Shown here: positions 44,034 to 54,385 of the stretch, in pieces
Numbering within the stretch: the stretch's first letter is position 1
How the letters are laid out: every line of letters starts with the position of its first letter
Assembly: GCF_037389425.1 (NCBI RefSeq)
Contig: NZ_JBBHKR010000042.1
Coordinates: 146,881-210,880 of the forward strand
Direction: 5' to 3'
DNA length: 64,000 nucleotides
Source of the DNA: Stygiolobus sp037389425
Lineage (GTDB): Archaea > Thermoproteota > Thermoprotei_A > Sulfolobales > Sulfolobaceae
The notes under the pieces: generated by a model
Seen by the model: only the letters and a program-made list of their open reading frames with translations
The model's database searches: none
What the model was told of the DNA's origin: nothing
Made by a program: the position numbers and the translations under genes

Positions 44034-44357
44034 ATGACAAAGTATGCAGTTATAACGACAAACTTGGTAACCAGAATCCCTGAACTGAGGCAAGCCCTAG
44101 CAGGTAAGAAGATCGTTATCACAACTCTCACGTTCTCTAAAGCACTTAAAATGGGGGTAAACCCATCTAATCTTCTTGATAACGATGTGTGGATAAGGGC
44201 TTACTCCCATAAACCCATCAAAATTTCAGGTCTAGATGAAGCAGATTCGGAATCAGTCTTGGTAGCACAAGAGCTATCTGCTGAATTGTTTACAGACAAC
44301 GAGAATGTGGAAAAAATAGCTAGGAAGATGGGGATTGTTGTTTTTCGCTACCCTTGA
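44034..44357 (+). CDS. PIN-like small protein
   Basis: 107 residues from ATG 44034; the frame opens seven codons earlier, but a TTATTATAG element about 30 bases upstream favours 44034. The second half, LDEADSESVLVAQELSAELF followed by TDNENVEKIARKMGI, has the acidic residues of a PIN ribonuclease, but the first strand reads AVITTNLV where DTNVL would be expected, so the first catalytic Asp is missing. No antitoxin gene is adjacent. It is either a degenerate PIN or a different fold. Its end overlaps the convergent thioredoxin-like gene by 38 bases. Confidence 0.55.
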   Translation: MTKYAVITTNLVTRIPELRQALAGKKIVITTLTFSKALKMGVNPSNLLDNDVWIRAYSHKPIKISGLDEADSESVLVAQELSAELFTDNENVEKIARKMGIVVFRYP

Positions 44358-44883
44358 CTAGCATCTTAAGAATTATATGAGGAGGGAACCCACCTGGTAT
44401 CTCTACGTTCTCGTTAAGAACGATCTTCGGAACGTTTAACACTCTGTATTTTTTACCTAGTTCTTCATACTCCGTAACGTCTATTATCTCTAAGCTGACA
44501 CTTTCATTTACTATAGGTATCTGATACAATAGTTCAGCAGCTATAGGACATTTCGTACAATCAGGTGTTACGAAAAGCTTTATGTTACCCCTTACTTTTA
44601 CTGCTTCTGCCTTTTCCTTTTCATCAAGCTGCACTGCATTGTTTGCAACTCTGATTAGTGAGTTAAGAAAGGGCCACAACTCGTTAGCTGTGGGAATCCC
44701 GTAGTAAGTGAAGAAGAGTCTGTTGTTTTTTAAAACTTTTATGTAAGGCTTATCACAACTATCCTTTTCTATTATATTATTGCCTTCAGTGAGCTTGTCT
44801 ACCACTTCGTCCGCTTTACATTGCTCAATGGTAAGCCCTTTTATGAACTTGGAGTACTGGGAGATAATTGGGTCATAACTCAT
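44320..44883 (-). CDS. Thioredoxin-fold protein (PDO/glutaredoxin-like)
   Basis: 187 residues. The C-terminal half is a thioredoxin fold: IKLFVTPDCTKCPIAAELLY with the CTKC redox pair, IIDVTEYEELGKKYRVLNVP with the cis-Pro, KIVLNENVEIPGGFPP. The N-terminal half (VLKNNRLFFTYYGIPTANEL) resembles the inactive first domain of archaeal protein disulfide oxidoreductase. It may reduce sulfur-carrier or LbpA disulfides. It overlaps the preceding gene by four bases and is the second of two genes upstream of the DUF1641 region. Confidence 0.84.
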   Translation of the reverse strand: MSYDPIISQYSKFIKGLTIEQCKADEVVDKLTEGNNIIEKDSCDKPYIKVLKNNRLFFTYYGIPTANELWPFLNSLIRVANNAVQLDEKEKAEAVKVRGNIKLFVTPDCTKCPIAAELLYQIPIVNESVSLEIIDVTEYEELGKKYRVLNVPKIVLNENVEIPGGFPPHIILKMLVKGSEKQQSPSS

Positions 44884-45227
44884 AAGAAATACCTCAAGCT
44901 CTCTATACCCTCTAAAGCCTTAATTAATTTCTGTTCTAATTCTTGCACGTTTGAGAACCTTCTTTTTATCAATACCATGTTATTGTTAAGCTCGTAAGTA
45001 ACTGGCTCTCCTAAGCTTTGTGTTATTCTTGCAGCCCTAGCGTATCTTATGCCCATTTCTACTAAATCATCAAGACTTTCTTTACCGGTAGGTAAAGGGA
45101 TGGGTAATACTATTTCGTTTGATGCCTTATCTATATAAAACGAGTATCCTTCCATCTTTATTACGAGCTTATTTTCAGCCTCCTCTAGCTCAAATCCCCT
45201 TTTCTTAACGTAATCGGCTAATGACAT
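44880..45227 (-). CDS. Hypothetical protein coupled to the thioredoxin-like gene (115 aa)
   Basis: 115 residues, no cysteine, no membrane segment; a beta hairpin (LVIKMEGYSFYIDKASNEIV) followed by helices (SLDDLVEMGIRYARAARITQ). No family recognised. It is first in a two-gene operon with the thioredoxin-fold gene (ATGA overlap). The 268-base AT-rich region upstream contains two inverted repeats and is its promoter. Confidence 0.68.
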   Translation of the reverse strand: MSLADYVKKRGFELEEAENKLVIKMEGYSFYIDKASNEIVLPIPLPTGKESLDDLVEMGIRYARAARITQSLGEPVTYELNNNMVLIKRRFSNVQELEQKLIKALEGIESLRYFL

Positions 45228-45495
45228 ACAAATTATCTTTACTCTATGAATTATAAAATTTGGCTAAGTCGGTTAATTCCACAATTTTAGAAATTTTAGT
45301 TTAATTCGTTAGTTCTATTTAATTAAAAATTAAATAGTATATATTTAACCAAAGAAATCATTTTAAAATGTTTAAATAACAATAACTATTTACCAATTTA
45401 TTTGTAAAATTTCAAATTTACTATATATTACAAAGCTTGATATAATAACGTTGTTATTTTACCATCTAGTAAGACAGATAAGTCACAAATCTAGA
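45228..45495. promoter_or_regulatory. AT-rich regulatory region with two inverted repeats
   Basis: Between lpdA (ending at 45496) and the 115-residue gene (starting at 45227), 268 bases hold no coding frame. CTATTTAATT (45315-45324) pairs with AATTAAATAG (45328-45337) over a three-base gap, and AATAAC (45444-45449) with GTTATT (45453-45458). The first lies about 90 bases before the start, too far for a core promoter, so it is either a regulator site or the lpdA terminator. Confidence 0.45.
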
Positions 45496-46815
45496 TCACT
45501 TATAGTTGTCTACGTCCAAATCGAACTCGTTCCTAGCTGCGTTTAGTACGACCTCACTTAGGGATGGGTGAGCAAATATCGAGAAAGCTAGGTCCCTAAT
45601 TGTTAATCTCTTCCTAACTGCTAATGCTAACAAGTTAACTAACTCCTCGGCAGAATCTCCTATAACTTCTGAGTAAACTACTGTTCCGTTCTTGTCTATT
45701 CCTATAGCGGAGAACCCCTCCCTAAAACCTCTAATTATGGCTCTCGTATTTGCAGCATAAGGAAATTTCACGAACTTTTCAACCTTTCTTTTATCACCCA
45801 CAACCCCTATTTGAGGATCAGTGTAAATCACTTGTGGCGTCCCCTCGTAATCCATTTCTTCACAAGACCCCAGAATATTTAGGGAAGCTACTAAGGCTTC
45901 CATATATGCTAAGTGGGCAACCCTATTCTCCTTATCAATTACGTCACCGATAGCGTAGATACCTTTAAGTGAGGTCTCTAATCTTCTGTTTACAATAATC
46001 CCGTTTCTCGTAGTCTCAATTCCTATTTTTTGTGTACCCTTAGGTATTGAGGGCATCCTTCCAGTAGCGTATACTATTATCTCTCCTTCATATTCACCTT
46101 TGTCTGTGATCACCTTACCGTCCTTAATTTTCTTCGGTGTAACACCCTCCAGAACGTTGACGCCGTCAAAATCCAATCCGTTCATTAAAACGCGTCTTGT
46201 TTCCTCTTCAATTTCCTTGAGGACTTTGCTTCTAGATAAAAGTGTTACTGAAGAGCCAAGTTTTGCGAATATCTGGGCTATCTCGGTTCCTGCTACGCCC
46301 CCTCCTATAACAACCATAGAAGAGGGGACTCTACTCAATCTTACGGCTTCATCCTCGCTTATTGCGTTCTCAATCCCCTCAATCGAGGGAGTATTAGGTT
46401 TCGAACCGGATGCAATAATTATATTACGAGCCGATATTTTTTCACTGTTCACACTTAGCTCGTTCTTACCCAGTATCTCCGCCTCTCCTCTTATAATCTC
46501 TCCACCAGAAGACTTAATTAATCCTTCTCCTGCGCTCCGTAAGTATTCTATGATTTCATCCCTCTTACGGAAAAAAGTGGATCCGTCTAATGAAACTGAA
46601 ATAGTAATTCCCTTATAATCTCCGATCTCCTTGAGTCTAGAATATAAAAAAGATAACTCAGATAAAAAAATACTAGGCACACAGCCGTAATTTACGCATG
46701 TACCTCCTATGTTCTCCTTCTCTATTACAGCTACCCTTTTCCCCCTTCTCCCGAGCAGTACTCCGGCAGCATACCCTGCAGTTCCACCACCTATTATCGC
46801 GACATCAAAATCCAT
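45496..46815 (-). CDS. lpdA: Dihydrolipoamide dehydrogenase (sHdr-linked)
   Basis: 439 residues. FAD site IIGGGTAGYAAGVLLGRRG, redox-active disulfide GGTCVNYGCVPS (C43/C48 region), NAD site VVIGGGVAGTEIAQIFAKLG, and C-terminal FAHPSLSE with the catalytic His. It oxidises the dihydrolipoyl arm and makes NADH. It is six bases after the dsrE3A gene on the same strand, so the two are cotranscribed; with no 2-oxoacid dehydrogenase genes here its substrate is most likely LbpA. Confidence 0.93.
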   Translation of the reverse strand: MDFDVAIIGGGTAGYAAGVLLGRRGKRVAVIEKENIGGTCVNYGCVPSIFLSELSFLYSRLKEIGDYKGITISVSLDGSTFFRKRDEIIEYLRSAGEGLIKSSGGEIIRGEAEILGKNELSVNSEKISARNIIIASGSKPNTPSIEGIENAISEDEAVRLSRVPSSMVVIGGGVAGTEIAQIFAKLGSSVTLLSRSKVLKEIEEETRRVLMNGLDFDGVNVLEGVTPKKIKDGKVITDKGEYEGEIIVYATGRMPSIPKGTQKIGIETTRNGIIVNRRLETSLKGIYAIGDVIDKENRVAHLAYMEALVASLNILGSCEEMDYEGTPQVIYTDPQIGVVGDKRKVEKFVKFPYAANTRAIIRGFREGFSAIGIDKNGTVVYSEVIGDSAEELVNLLALAVRKRLTIRDLAFSIFAHPSLSEVVLNAARNEFDLDVDNYK

Positions 46816-46821
46816 ACTTAC

Positions 46822-47199
<378 letters not shown>

Positions 47200-47288
47200 C
47201 GAGTACCCCTCAACTAATAATTAAAAAAGCTTACTTAAATTTTTTATCAAACAAATTAACAGAAGGCACTATATTTATTTCGTATATT

Positions 47289-47352
47289 TGATATCAATTA
47301 AATAAAAAAGAAACATTTTTCATTAATTTCGATATCAGGAAAGCTTATATAA
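47289..47352. promoter_or_regulatory. Divergent dsrE3A / dsrE2B-tusA promoter with inverted repeat
   Basis: TGATATCAATTAA (47289-47301) is the imperfect inverse of TTAATTTCGATATCA (47323-47337), centred between the two divergent genes. CTTATATA (47344-47351) is a good TATA box for dsrE2B, 33-40 bases before ATG 47384. A weaker element ATTTAAGTA on the other strand near 47231-47238 serves dsrE3A. Confidence 0.5.
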
Positions 47353-47383
47353 TTTTAATTAAAAATAATAATTGGGAATACAA

Positions 47384-47806
47384 ATGGGAGAGCAGAAAAA
47401 ACTTTCAATAATCGTCTTCTCAGGCACAATAGATAAGTTAATGCCCGTTGGTATTTTAGCATCTGGAGCAGCTGCAGCGGGATATGAAGTGAATCTATTC
47501 TTCACTTTTTGGGGATTAACAAATATAACTAAACAAGGTTTACAGAATCAACCAGCCCCTATTGACAAGAACTATGAAAAGTTCGGTCCGATGATGATGC
47601 AAAAAATGCAAGAAATGAAGTACCCAATGTGGTATCAACTAATTGAACAAGCAAAAGAGGTAGGAGAAGTCAAAGTATTTGCTTGTAGCACCACCATGGA
47701 GTTCTTCGGAATAAAGAGGGAAGACCTAGCTAGCTTTGTTGACGATGTTGTAGGAGTTGCAACTTTCCTGGATAGAGCAGAAGGAGGAACTGTATTATTC
47801 ATTTGA
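47384..47806 (+). CDS. dsrE2B: DsrE-family protein (DsrE2B-like)
   Basis: 140 residues from ATG 47384; a TTG at 47372 is also in frame. SIIVFSGTIDKLMPVGILAS begins the DsrE2-like fold and VFACSTTMEFFGIKREDL carries the only cysteine, C101. Gene order (dsrE3A, dsrE2B, tusA, hdr) matches that described for Metallosphaera. In that organism DsrE3A and TusA were the active thiosulfate carriers; the DsrE2B role is less clear. The tusA start follows the stop by ten bases with a GAGGTG ribosome-binding site. Confidence 0.85.
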   Translation: MGEQKKLSIIVFSGTIDKLMPVGILASGAAAAGYEVNLFFTFWGLTNITKQGLQNQPAPIDKNYEKFGPMMMQKMQEMKYPMWYQLIEQAKEVGEVKVFACSTTMEFFGIKREDLASFVDDVVGVATFLDRAEGGTVLFI

Positions 47807-47816
47807 GGTGAATAAA

Positions 47817-48056
47817 ATGACAGAAGTTAAAATAGCCAAAACCTTAGACGCAAGGGGAATGTATTGCCCTGGTCCAGTAATGGAAACGGCTAAAGCTATA
47901 AAGCAAATCCAGGTAGGAGAAGTGCTTGAGGTCTTAGCTACAGACCCCGCAGCCAAACCGGACATTGAAGCGTGGGCTAGGAGGACTGGGCAACAAATAT
48001 TAGACGTACAACAGCAAGGTGGAGTAACTAGAATTCTAATTAAGAGAGTAAAGTAA
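47817..48056 (+). CDS. tusA: TusA sulfur carrier protein
   Basis: 79 residues from ATG 47817, chosen for the GAGGTG 8-13 bases upstream and because the longer frame to 47757 lies inside dsrE2B. KTLDARGMYCPGPVMETAKA is the TusA signature with active Cys17 in CPGP. It accepts sulfur from DsrE3A and hands it to the sHdr complex, according to published work on related archaea. It is directly upstream of hdrC1. Confidence 0.94.
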   Translation: MTEVKIAKTLDARGMYCPGPVMETAKAIKQIQVGEVLEVLATDPAAKPDIEAWARRTGQQILDVQQQGGVTRILIKRVK

Positions 48057-48125
48057 AGGTAATATAATAATTTATTTTTTTAACAAAATTTATAAGTAAC
48101 TTTTCGTTTAATTTATTTGATAGGT

Positions 48126-48959
48126 ATGTCTAAAGTTATACCACTACCAGATGATCCAAGAGTAATGGATATGGCTTACATAGATCAAGCAATTGAACCA
48201 GAAGAGATGAGAAATTTCCATAGCTCATTATCGGCAGAAGAGGCTGAACTCGCAAAGAAATTCTGGGAAGCCGTAAAATCAGATTTTAGATTTAATGAGT
48301 ATTTGAGGGGATGCTTAAACTGTGGCGTATGTACTTCTGGATGTCCAGCTTCAAAATTCTATGATTATGGACCTAGAGAAATGATACAGTATATGATGAG
48401 AGATGCAGCTGATAAGATATGGGAATTTACCAACAAGAAAGTATGGGCGTGCGTTCAATGCTATACTTGTTCTATGAGGTGTCCATTTAATAACGAAATA
48501 GCTGGATTAATAATGCTTCTAAGGGAATATGCAGTCCAATTTGGACTTCCATCCGCAAAAGAAATATTAGCCCCATATAGAAGAGTCTTGTACACTGTAA
48601 TCACGACAGGTAACCAAGTAACTCCAAATATGATTCAGCCTGATGCGTTCCCAGATTGGGGTCCACAAGCGGTCGAAGAGTCAAAGAATATGGATGTGTA
48701 TAGAAAGGCAGTTCCGGTCGATCTATTGCAAAGAACTGATATAGGTTGGCAATCTTCTCTACAAACTGCGGTTGAATTAATGACAATTTTCATTGAATCA
48801 GGTGCGATGGACTCTATAAAGAAGGTAGACGAAGATCTATACGAAATGATCATGGACATATATGAAGAGAGGAAACAACAACTAGAGGAAATAAGAGAAA
48901 AATGGGAAAAAGGAGAATTAAACGAAGATGAATTGCCTGACAACTGGATGGACTTATAA
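48126..48959 (+). CDS. hdrC1: sHdr complex subunit HdrC1
   Basis: 277 residues from ATG 48126 (a TTG at 48117 is in frame; AGGT precedes the ATG). Two [4Fe-4S] ferredoxin motifs are CLNCGVCTSGCP and CVQCYTCSMRCP at residues 60-110, then a helical C-terminus of about 160 residues. It passes electrons between HdrA and HdrB in the cytoplasmic sulfur-oxidising complex. A TATA-like AATTTATAAG at 48087-48096 gives it its own promoter in addition to read-through from tusA. Confidence 0.92.
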   Translation: MSKVIPLPDDPRVMDMAYIDQAIEPEEMRNFHSSLSAEEAELAKKFWEAVKSDFRFNEYLRGCLNCGVCTSGCPASKFYDYGPREMIQYMMRDAADKIWEFTNKKVWACVQCYTCSMRCPFNNEIAGLIMLLREYAVQFGLPSAKEILAPYRRVLYTVITTGNQVTPNMIQPDAFPDWGPQAVEESKNMDVYRKAVPVDLLQRTDIGWQSSLQTAVELMTIFIESGAMDSIKKVDEDLYEMIMDIYEERKQQLEEIREKWEKGELNEDELPDNWMDL

Positions 48960-49036
48960 AGGGAAAGATTCAATATTTGTGTAAATTTATGTATTTTTTA
49001 CTTATTTAGTATCTATGAATAAATGGTTTAAATGAA

Positions 49037-49055
49037 AGTTTATATATTATAAACT
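49037..49055 (+). promoter_or_regulatory. Palindrome over the hdrB1 TATA region
   Basis: AGTTTATATATTATAAACT is an inverted repeat with eight-base arms around TAT, 28-46 bases before ATG 49083. It includes the TATA box; a GGTG ribosome-binding site (49073-49076) follows. Symmetry may be operator-like or a by-product of TATA composition. Confidence 0.45.
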
Positions 49056-49082
49056 ACATAAATTGATGTAAAGGTGTAAATT

Positions 49083-50402
49083 ATGACAAGTCAAGAAGAG
49101 AAGAAGATGCACGAGGCAATAAAAGAAGCTTTTCCTTATGCAGATAACGTAGATTGGAATGAAGTATATCAGAGGATTATATATAAATATAGTACTCCTC
49201 ACGGTATTCAACACGTTAAAGAGGAATTACATAAGTTAGAAGACGAGGGAGAAGTAATAGTTCATCATATAAAGCCCTACAATAATCCGGTAGAAGTTCA
49301 GACTATTAATGGATTACCTAAGAAAATACCCACAAACAAACTATGGAACCATAAGAGTTGTGGACAATGCGGACATATTCCAGGTTATCCCACTTCAGTT
49401 TTCTGGATGATGAACAAGGCCGAGATAGATTATTTAGATGAACCACACCAGACTTCATGCACTGGCTGGAACTATCACGCTTCTGGTGCTTCTAACCCTG
49501 TAACCTTAGCTGGAGTTTATGTAAGAAACATGTGGAGAGCTTATGAAACTGACTACTTCCCGTTAATACATTGTGGTACGTCTTTCGGCCATTATAAAGA
49601 AATTAGAAACATGTTAGTCTTACATAAGGAGATAAGAGACAAGTTAAGGCCGATAATGAGAAAGCTAGGAATGGACATCGTGATCCCTGAAGAAGTAGTA
49701 CACTACTCAGAGTGGCTATTCGTAATGAGCAAGCAGCTAGCACAGCAGAAGAAATACGATCTAAGTAATGTCAAAGCTGCAGTTCACACACCGTGCCACG
49801 TTTATAAGCTAGTTCCCGATGATACCATATACGATCCGAAAGTCTTCGAAGGCAGGAGACCTGCAGCACCTACTGGTACTGTAATGAACTTCGGTGCTAA
49901 AATTGTAGATTATTCTACTTGGTGGGACTGCTGTGGATTTGGTTTCAGGCACATATTAACAGAGAGAGAATTCAGCAGGAGCTTCGCGTTATTTAAGAAG
50001 GTAATTCCTGCAGTAGAGGAAGGACATGCCGACGTATTTGTAACATCTGACACTGGATGTGTAACGACACTAGACAAGAGCCAGTGGGCTGGAAAAGCTC
50101 ACGGTTTTAACTACAATTTACCAGTTCTAGCAGACGCACAGTTTGCAGCAATTGCAATGGGTGCGGATCCATACAAGATTGCTCAAATACATTGGCACGC
50201 AACTGATGTTGAAGGTTTCTTAAGGAAAATAGGTGTACCAGTTGATGACTACAAGGAGAAGTTCCTACAGTATCTAGCTGACTTGAGAGAAGGTAAAGCC
50301 CAGCCCGAATACTTGTATACTCCTCACAGAAAGATTGATTTCTACCTAACACTACCTGATAGAGTGAAGTGGTATAAGGGAGAAAAAGCTGTACAAAAGT
50401 GA
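49083..50402 (+). CDS. hdrB1: sHdr complex subunit HdrB1
   Basis: 439 residues with two CCG-type domains. The first has KSCGQCGHIPGYPTS and HQTSCTGWNY, the second HTPCHVYKL, WWDCCGFGFRH and DTGCVTTLD, so each departs from the full CX(n)CCGX(n)CXXC set: Thr replaces one Cys in the first and the last CXXC is single. Such changes are typical of the sulfur-oxidising version rather than methanogen HdrB. It would hold an unusual Fe-S cluster near the sulfur substrate site. Own promoter at 49037-49055. Confidence 0.92.
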   Translation: MTSQEEKKMHEAIKEAFPYADNVDWNEVYQRIIYKYSTPHGIQHVKEELHKLEDEGEVIVHHIKPYNNPVEVQTINGLPKKIPTNKLWNHKSCGQCGHIPGYPTSVFWMMNKAEIDYLDEPHQTSCTGWNYHASGASNPVTLAGVYVRNMWRAYETDYFPLIHCGTSFGHYKEIRNMLVLHKEIRDKLRPIMRKLGMDIVIPEEVVHYSEWLFVMSKQLAQQKKYDLSNVKAAVHTPCHVYKLVPDDTIYDPKVFEGRRPAAPTGTVMNFGAKIVDYSTWWDCCGFGFRHILTEREFSRSFALFKKVIPAVEEGHADVFVTSDTGCVTTLDKSQWAGKAHGFNYNLPVLADAQFAAIAMGADPYKIAQIHWHATDVEGFLRKIGVPVDDYKEKFLQYLADLREGKAQPEYLYTPHRKIDFYLTLPDRVKWYKGEKAVQK

Positions 50403-50458
50403 AAAGCAAAATTTTTTAAATTAATTTTATTTAATAAATGTTAGGATTAGGTGATTAA

Positions 50459-51547
<1,089 letters not shown>

Positions 51548-51593
51548 CACTATTTTTTTAAATCCTGATTATGTAAGAGATATTTTTAATGCA

Positions 51594-52277
51594 ATGTTAG
51601 ATAAGGATGTAAATAATACTTATAGTGATCCTAAGAAATCTTTCTCCGTAATTTTGGATTCTATGAGAATGAAATCTGATTTCCTCATGAACTTAGAAAT
51701 TAGGACTGAGGAAGATCGTAAAAAACTATTTGAGGTGTTTTTCCACCACAAGAAGTTTTATTCTCAAGTGGCTGAAAGCACTCCCTTGTCTGAATTTTCC
51801 ACCTTGTACTCCAAGATGAAGGATACTTCTCTACCTTACGATGATAGAGTTAACATGTTCATAAACTCCGTAAAGGGGATGGAACTAAAAGATTTGAGAG
51901 ATATGGCCAGAGAACTTTTACATTATCTTCAGCCTACAGATTTTCCCTTATGGAATAGATGGATTTGGAATGAAGAGAAGAATTCGGGTTCGATAACTTA
52001 TGTCCTTAAGGATAACGTGACCTTAGAGAACAGGGATGATTTTATATCTGCTGTGAATGAATTGAAAAGTATTTTATCAATTTTTGGCTTAGATACCTCG
52101 AATTATTATCCCACTACACTTTTTTTGGTTTATTCGTACGTAAGGTATTTAGACTACACTACACACCTTGCAATAGACAAAAAGGCGGCGGGGTTGCTCC
52201 CCACACATCTTTCCACAACCGCCTTAGTTTTAGGGTTAAAACCCTTCTTAAAGGTGGTGAAATATGCCCATTCCTGA
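51594..52277 (+). CDS. Hypothetical protein of the sHdr operon (hyp)
   Basis: 227 residues, mostly helical, no cysteine and no redox motif (MELKDLRDMARELLHYLQPT, SITYVLKDNVTLENRDDFIS). A gene of this kind sits between hdrA and hdrC2 in sHdr loci of archaea and bacteria and is part of the conserved core, but its function is not established. It overlaps the hdrC2 start by 14 bases, so it is translated together with the complex. Confidence 0.85.
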   Translation: MLDKDVNNTYSDPKKSFSVILDSMRMKSDFLMNLEIRTEEDRKKLFEVFFHHKKFYSQVAESTPLSEFSTLYSKMKDTSLPYDDRVNMFINSVKGMELKDLRDMARELLHYLQPTDFPLWNRWIWNEEKNSGSITYVLKDNVTLENRDDFISAVNELKSILSIFGLDTSNYYPTTLFLVYSYVRYLDYTTHLAIDKKAAGLLPTHLSTTALVLGLKPFLKVVKYAHS

Positions 52278-52956
52278 GTTGGAAAAATCTATAATAAAAG
52301 GTGTAATTCAAAAAGATAAAGTAATAGTAGACGGAGTAGAAATAGATGGCACATGGAACGCATTTTTAGTCGAGAGAACACAAACGGGGTACGACCCTAG
52401 TGTATGGGACGAGATCGCTAACACTCTAGAAGGATATACAATCAGCGCCTGTTGGCAATGTGGTACTTGTACTTCAGGTTGTACTATGAGAGAATACGAT
52501 CCTAACTACGGTCCGCGAAAGTTCATAGACCTCGCTAGAAAAGGTGATAAACAAACATTGATAGAACTACAGAACAGTATATGGAGATGTGTGTCCTGCC
52601 AGAAGTGTACCCACAGATGTCCTAAGGGTGTGCTAGTTGAGGAAGTAGTTCATGCAATCCATAATTATTTGCTAAAGCACGGGCTAGTTAAGAAGGACCC
52701 TGGTGCAATATTCGACGAGTTATTCCTTGAGACAGTTATGAATAACGGAGGAAGAATATCGGAACTATCTCTCGGAGCAGCATCAGCTAAGGCCGGATTC
52801 GTATCATTAGGAATAAAAGATCTTATAATGATGAGTGGAGCTATGTTGAGGTCTGGTCTGTTTAAGGAGTTAATGAAACCAAGTAAAGTTAAGAATTGGG
52901 ATAGGATAAAGAAAGTATTAGAGGAAGCAATGAAGGAGGAGGTGAGGGCAGAATGA
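52264..52956 (+). CDS. hdrC2: sHdr complex subunit HdrC2
   Basis: 230 residues with two [4Fe-4S] motifs, CWQCGTCTSGC (about residue 62) and CVSCQKCTHRCPKG (about residue 106), each with the HdrC spacing. In the first, Thr replaces the usual Pro after the fourth Cys. The C-terminal 110 residues are helical. It overlaps the hyp gene and hdrB2 (four bases), and is the second electron-transfer subunit. Confidence 0.92.
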   Translation: MPIPELEKSIIKGVIQKDKVIVDGVEIDGTWNAFLVERTQTGYDPSVWDEIANTLEGYTISACWQCGTCTSGCTMREYDPNYGPRKFIDLARKGDKQTLIELQNSIWRCVSCQKCTHRCPKGVLVEEVVHAIHNYLLKHGLVKKDPGAIFDELFLETVMNNGGRISELSLGAASAKAGFVSLGIKDLIMMSGAMLRSGLFKELMKPSKVKNWDRIKKVLEEAMKEEVRAE

Positions 52957-53876
52957 CCATGAGACTAAATAATCCTTACGGTAAAGTAGCGTTCTACCCA
53001 GGCTGTTCATTAGACGGAATGGGTAAGTCCTACGAAGTATCTTTAGCGCTGGTAGCTAAGGATCTTGGGCTTCAGTACGAGAAAATAGAGGATTACAACT
53101 GCTGTGGTGCACTAGAGGTCAAGAACGTAAATACTATGGCAGGATTACTGCTTCCAGCTAGGAACTTGTCTTTAGCAAGACAGATGGGAGCAGATGCTGT
53201 AATGTCTGCATGTCCAGGCTGTCATTATTCACTATCGAGAACCCATTATTACATGACTAAGTATCCAAAGTTAAGAGAAAAAGTGAACATGTACTTAGAG
53301 AAAATGGGTGAGAAGCCTTATGATCTACAATTGTTAATGATACATGCCGTAGAGTTTATTTACAATACTGTCGGTCCTGAAGGTGTAAAGAGTCTTGTAA
53401 AGAGACCACTCAACGGTCTAAAGGTAGCCCCATATTATGGCTGTCTATATGCAAGACCGAAGCAGTTCATCTTAACTGGATATATGAAGATCAAGGATGA
53501 TCCTGAAAGACCGTTCTTCATGGACGAGTTATTAAAGGCTACTGGAGCTGAGGTAGTGCCGTTTGAAGCAAAGACAATGTGCTGTGGAGGTCCACATGTA
53601 TATGCTGATCCAGATGTAGCTCTGAACTTAGAAGCGAGAATATTGAAGGAAGCTAGAAGGAACGGTGCCGAACTCCTAGTGGTGGACTGTCCATTAGGCG
53701 CTGTTGCTCTAGAGAATAATATGAACAAGATTGCCGCAAGATACGGTGAAGATCTGAGAATGCCTATAGCGTACTTCAGCCAGTTATTAGCGTTCGCATT
53801 TGGTCATTCACCTGACGAAGCGTTACTGACGGCTAATGTGACAAATCCGATGCAAGTTTTGAAGAGATTTATTTAA
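52953..53876 (+). CDS. hdrB2: sHdr complex subunit HdrB2
   Basis: 307 residues. The first CCG domain is complete (FYPGCSLDGMG, DYNCCGALEV, SACPGCHYS) and can hold a non-cubane cluster; the second has YYGCLYARP, TMCCGGPHVY and VDCPLGAVA with only one Cys of the last CXXC. It is probably a catalytic subunit for sulfane sulfur oxidation with HdrB1. It ends the sHdr operon; a T/C-rich tract follows. Confidence 0.93.
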   Translation: MTMRLNNPYGKVAFYPGCSLDGMGKSYEVSLALVAKDLGLQYEKIEDYNCCGALEVKNVNTMAGLLLPARNLSLARQMGADAVMSACPGCHYSLSRTHYYMTKYPKLREKVNMYLEKMGEKPYDLQLLMIHAVEFIYNTVGPEGVKSLVKRPLNGLKVAPYYGCLYARPKQFILTGYMKIKDDPERPFFMDELLKATGAEVVPFEAKTMCCGGPHVYADPDVALNLEARILKEARRNGAELLVVDCPLGAVALENNMNKIAARYGEDLRMPIAYFSQLLAFAFGHSPDEALLTANVTNPMQVLKRFI

Positions 53877-53885
53877 AGTGTTAAC

Positions 53886-53908
53886 TTCTTTTTCCTTTTC
53901 CTCTTATT
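53886..53908. terminator. T/C-rich terminator at the end of the sHdr operon
   Basis: A pyrimidine-rich tract, 10-30 bases after the hdrB2 stop and just before the end of the convergent 149-residue gene. No stem precedes it, which is normal for archaeal T-tract termination. Confidence 0.4.
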
Positions 53909-53911
53909 CAC

Positions 53912-54361
53912 TTAGCTCTTATTTTTCATGAATTCTCTTAACCATCCTAAAACTGCGTCGTCGTTATTCTCATGAAGATATTTGAAATATTTCTGCAGAA
54001 ATTCCTGAGAGGATTTAGAAGTTATATATGTCTTCCTTAAGCCCTCTAATGCGGTCGCTCTGTTTATCCTAAATGAATGTGTTATGCTTTTTCTTCCAGT
54101 GAACATAACTACTGTCGTTATCTTTTCCGTTATTATGATTCTAGCTATAGTGGATGAGAGGAGTAGGAGTCTGAAGATTATTTCTTCTCTGTCGCACACT
54201 AGGCTGATTTTATCCTCCTCAAAGGTAGTGATGATGTTTTCGTTTCCCTTTTTCTTCACTATCTTAAATCCTTCCCTTTCAAGTTTTTTTCTTATTTCAT
54301 CACTAAACTTCCCTGTTCTTAACAAGTCTTCCTCTTCAATGAGGATACCTTTAAACTCCAC
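53912..54361 (-). CDS. Hypothetical protein (149 aa)
   Basis: 149 residues; alpha/beta N-terminus (SDEIRKKLEREGFKIVKKKG), a central hydrophobic stretch (IIFRLLLLSSTIARIIITEK) that may be buried rather than a membrane helix, and a basic C-terminal helix set (HSFRINRATALEGLRKTYIT). One cysteine. No family recognised. It is convergent with hdrB2 and divergent from the surface-protein gene at 54386. Confidence 0.62.
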   Translation of the reverse strand: MEFKGILIEEEDLLRTGKFSDEIRKKLEREGFKIVKKKGNENIITTFEEDKISLVCDREEIIFRLLLLSSTIARIIITEKITTVVMFTGRKSITHSFRINRATALEGLRKTYITSKSSQEFLQKYFKYLHENNDDAVLGWLREFMKNKS

Positions 54362-54385
54362 AACTTCTAATCTATTTGTTGAAAT

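Noticed and set aside
46100..46618. 172-codon antisense frame over lpdA
   Set aside because: Low-complexity Ser/Leu/Thr composition and complete overlap with a well-supported enzyme gene.
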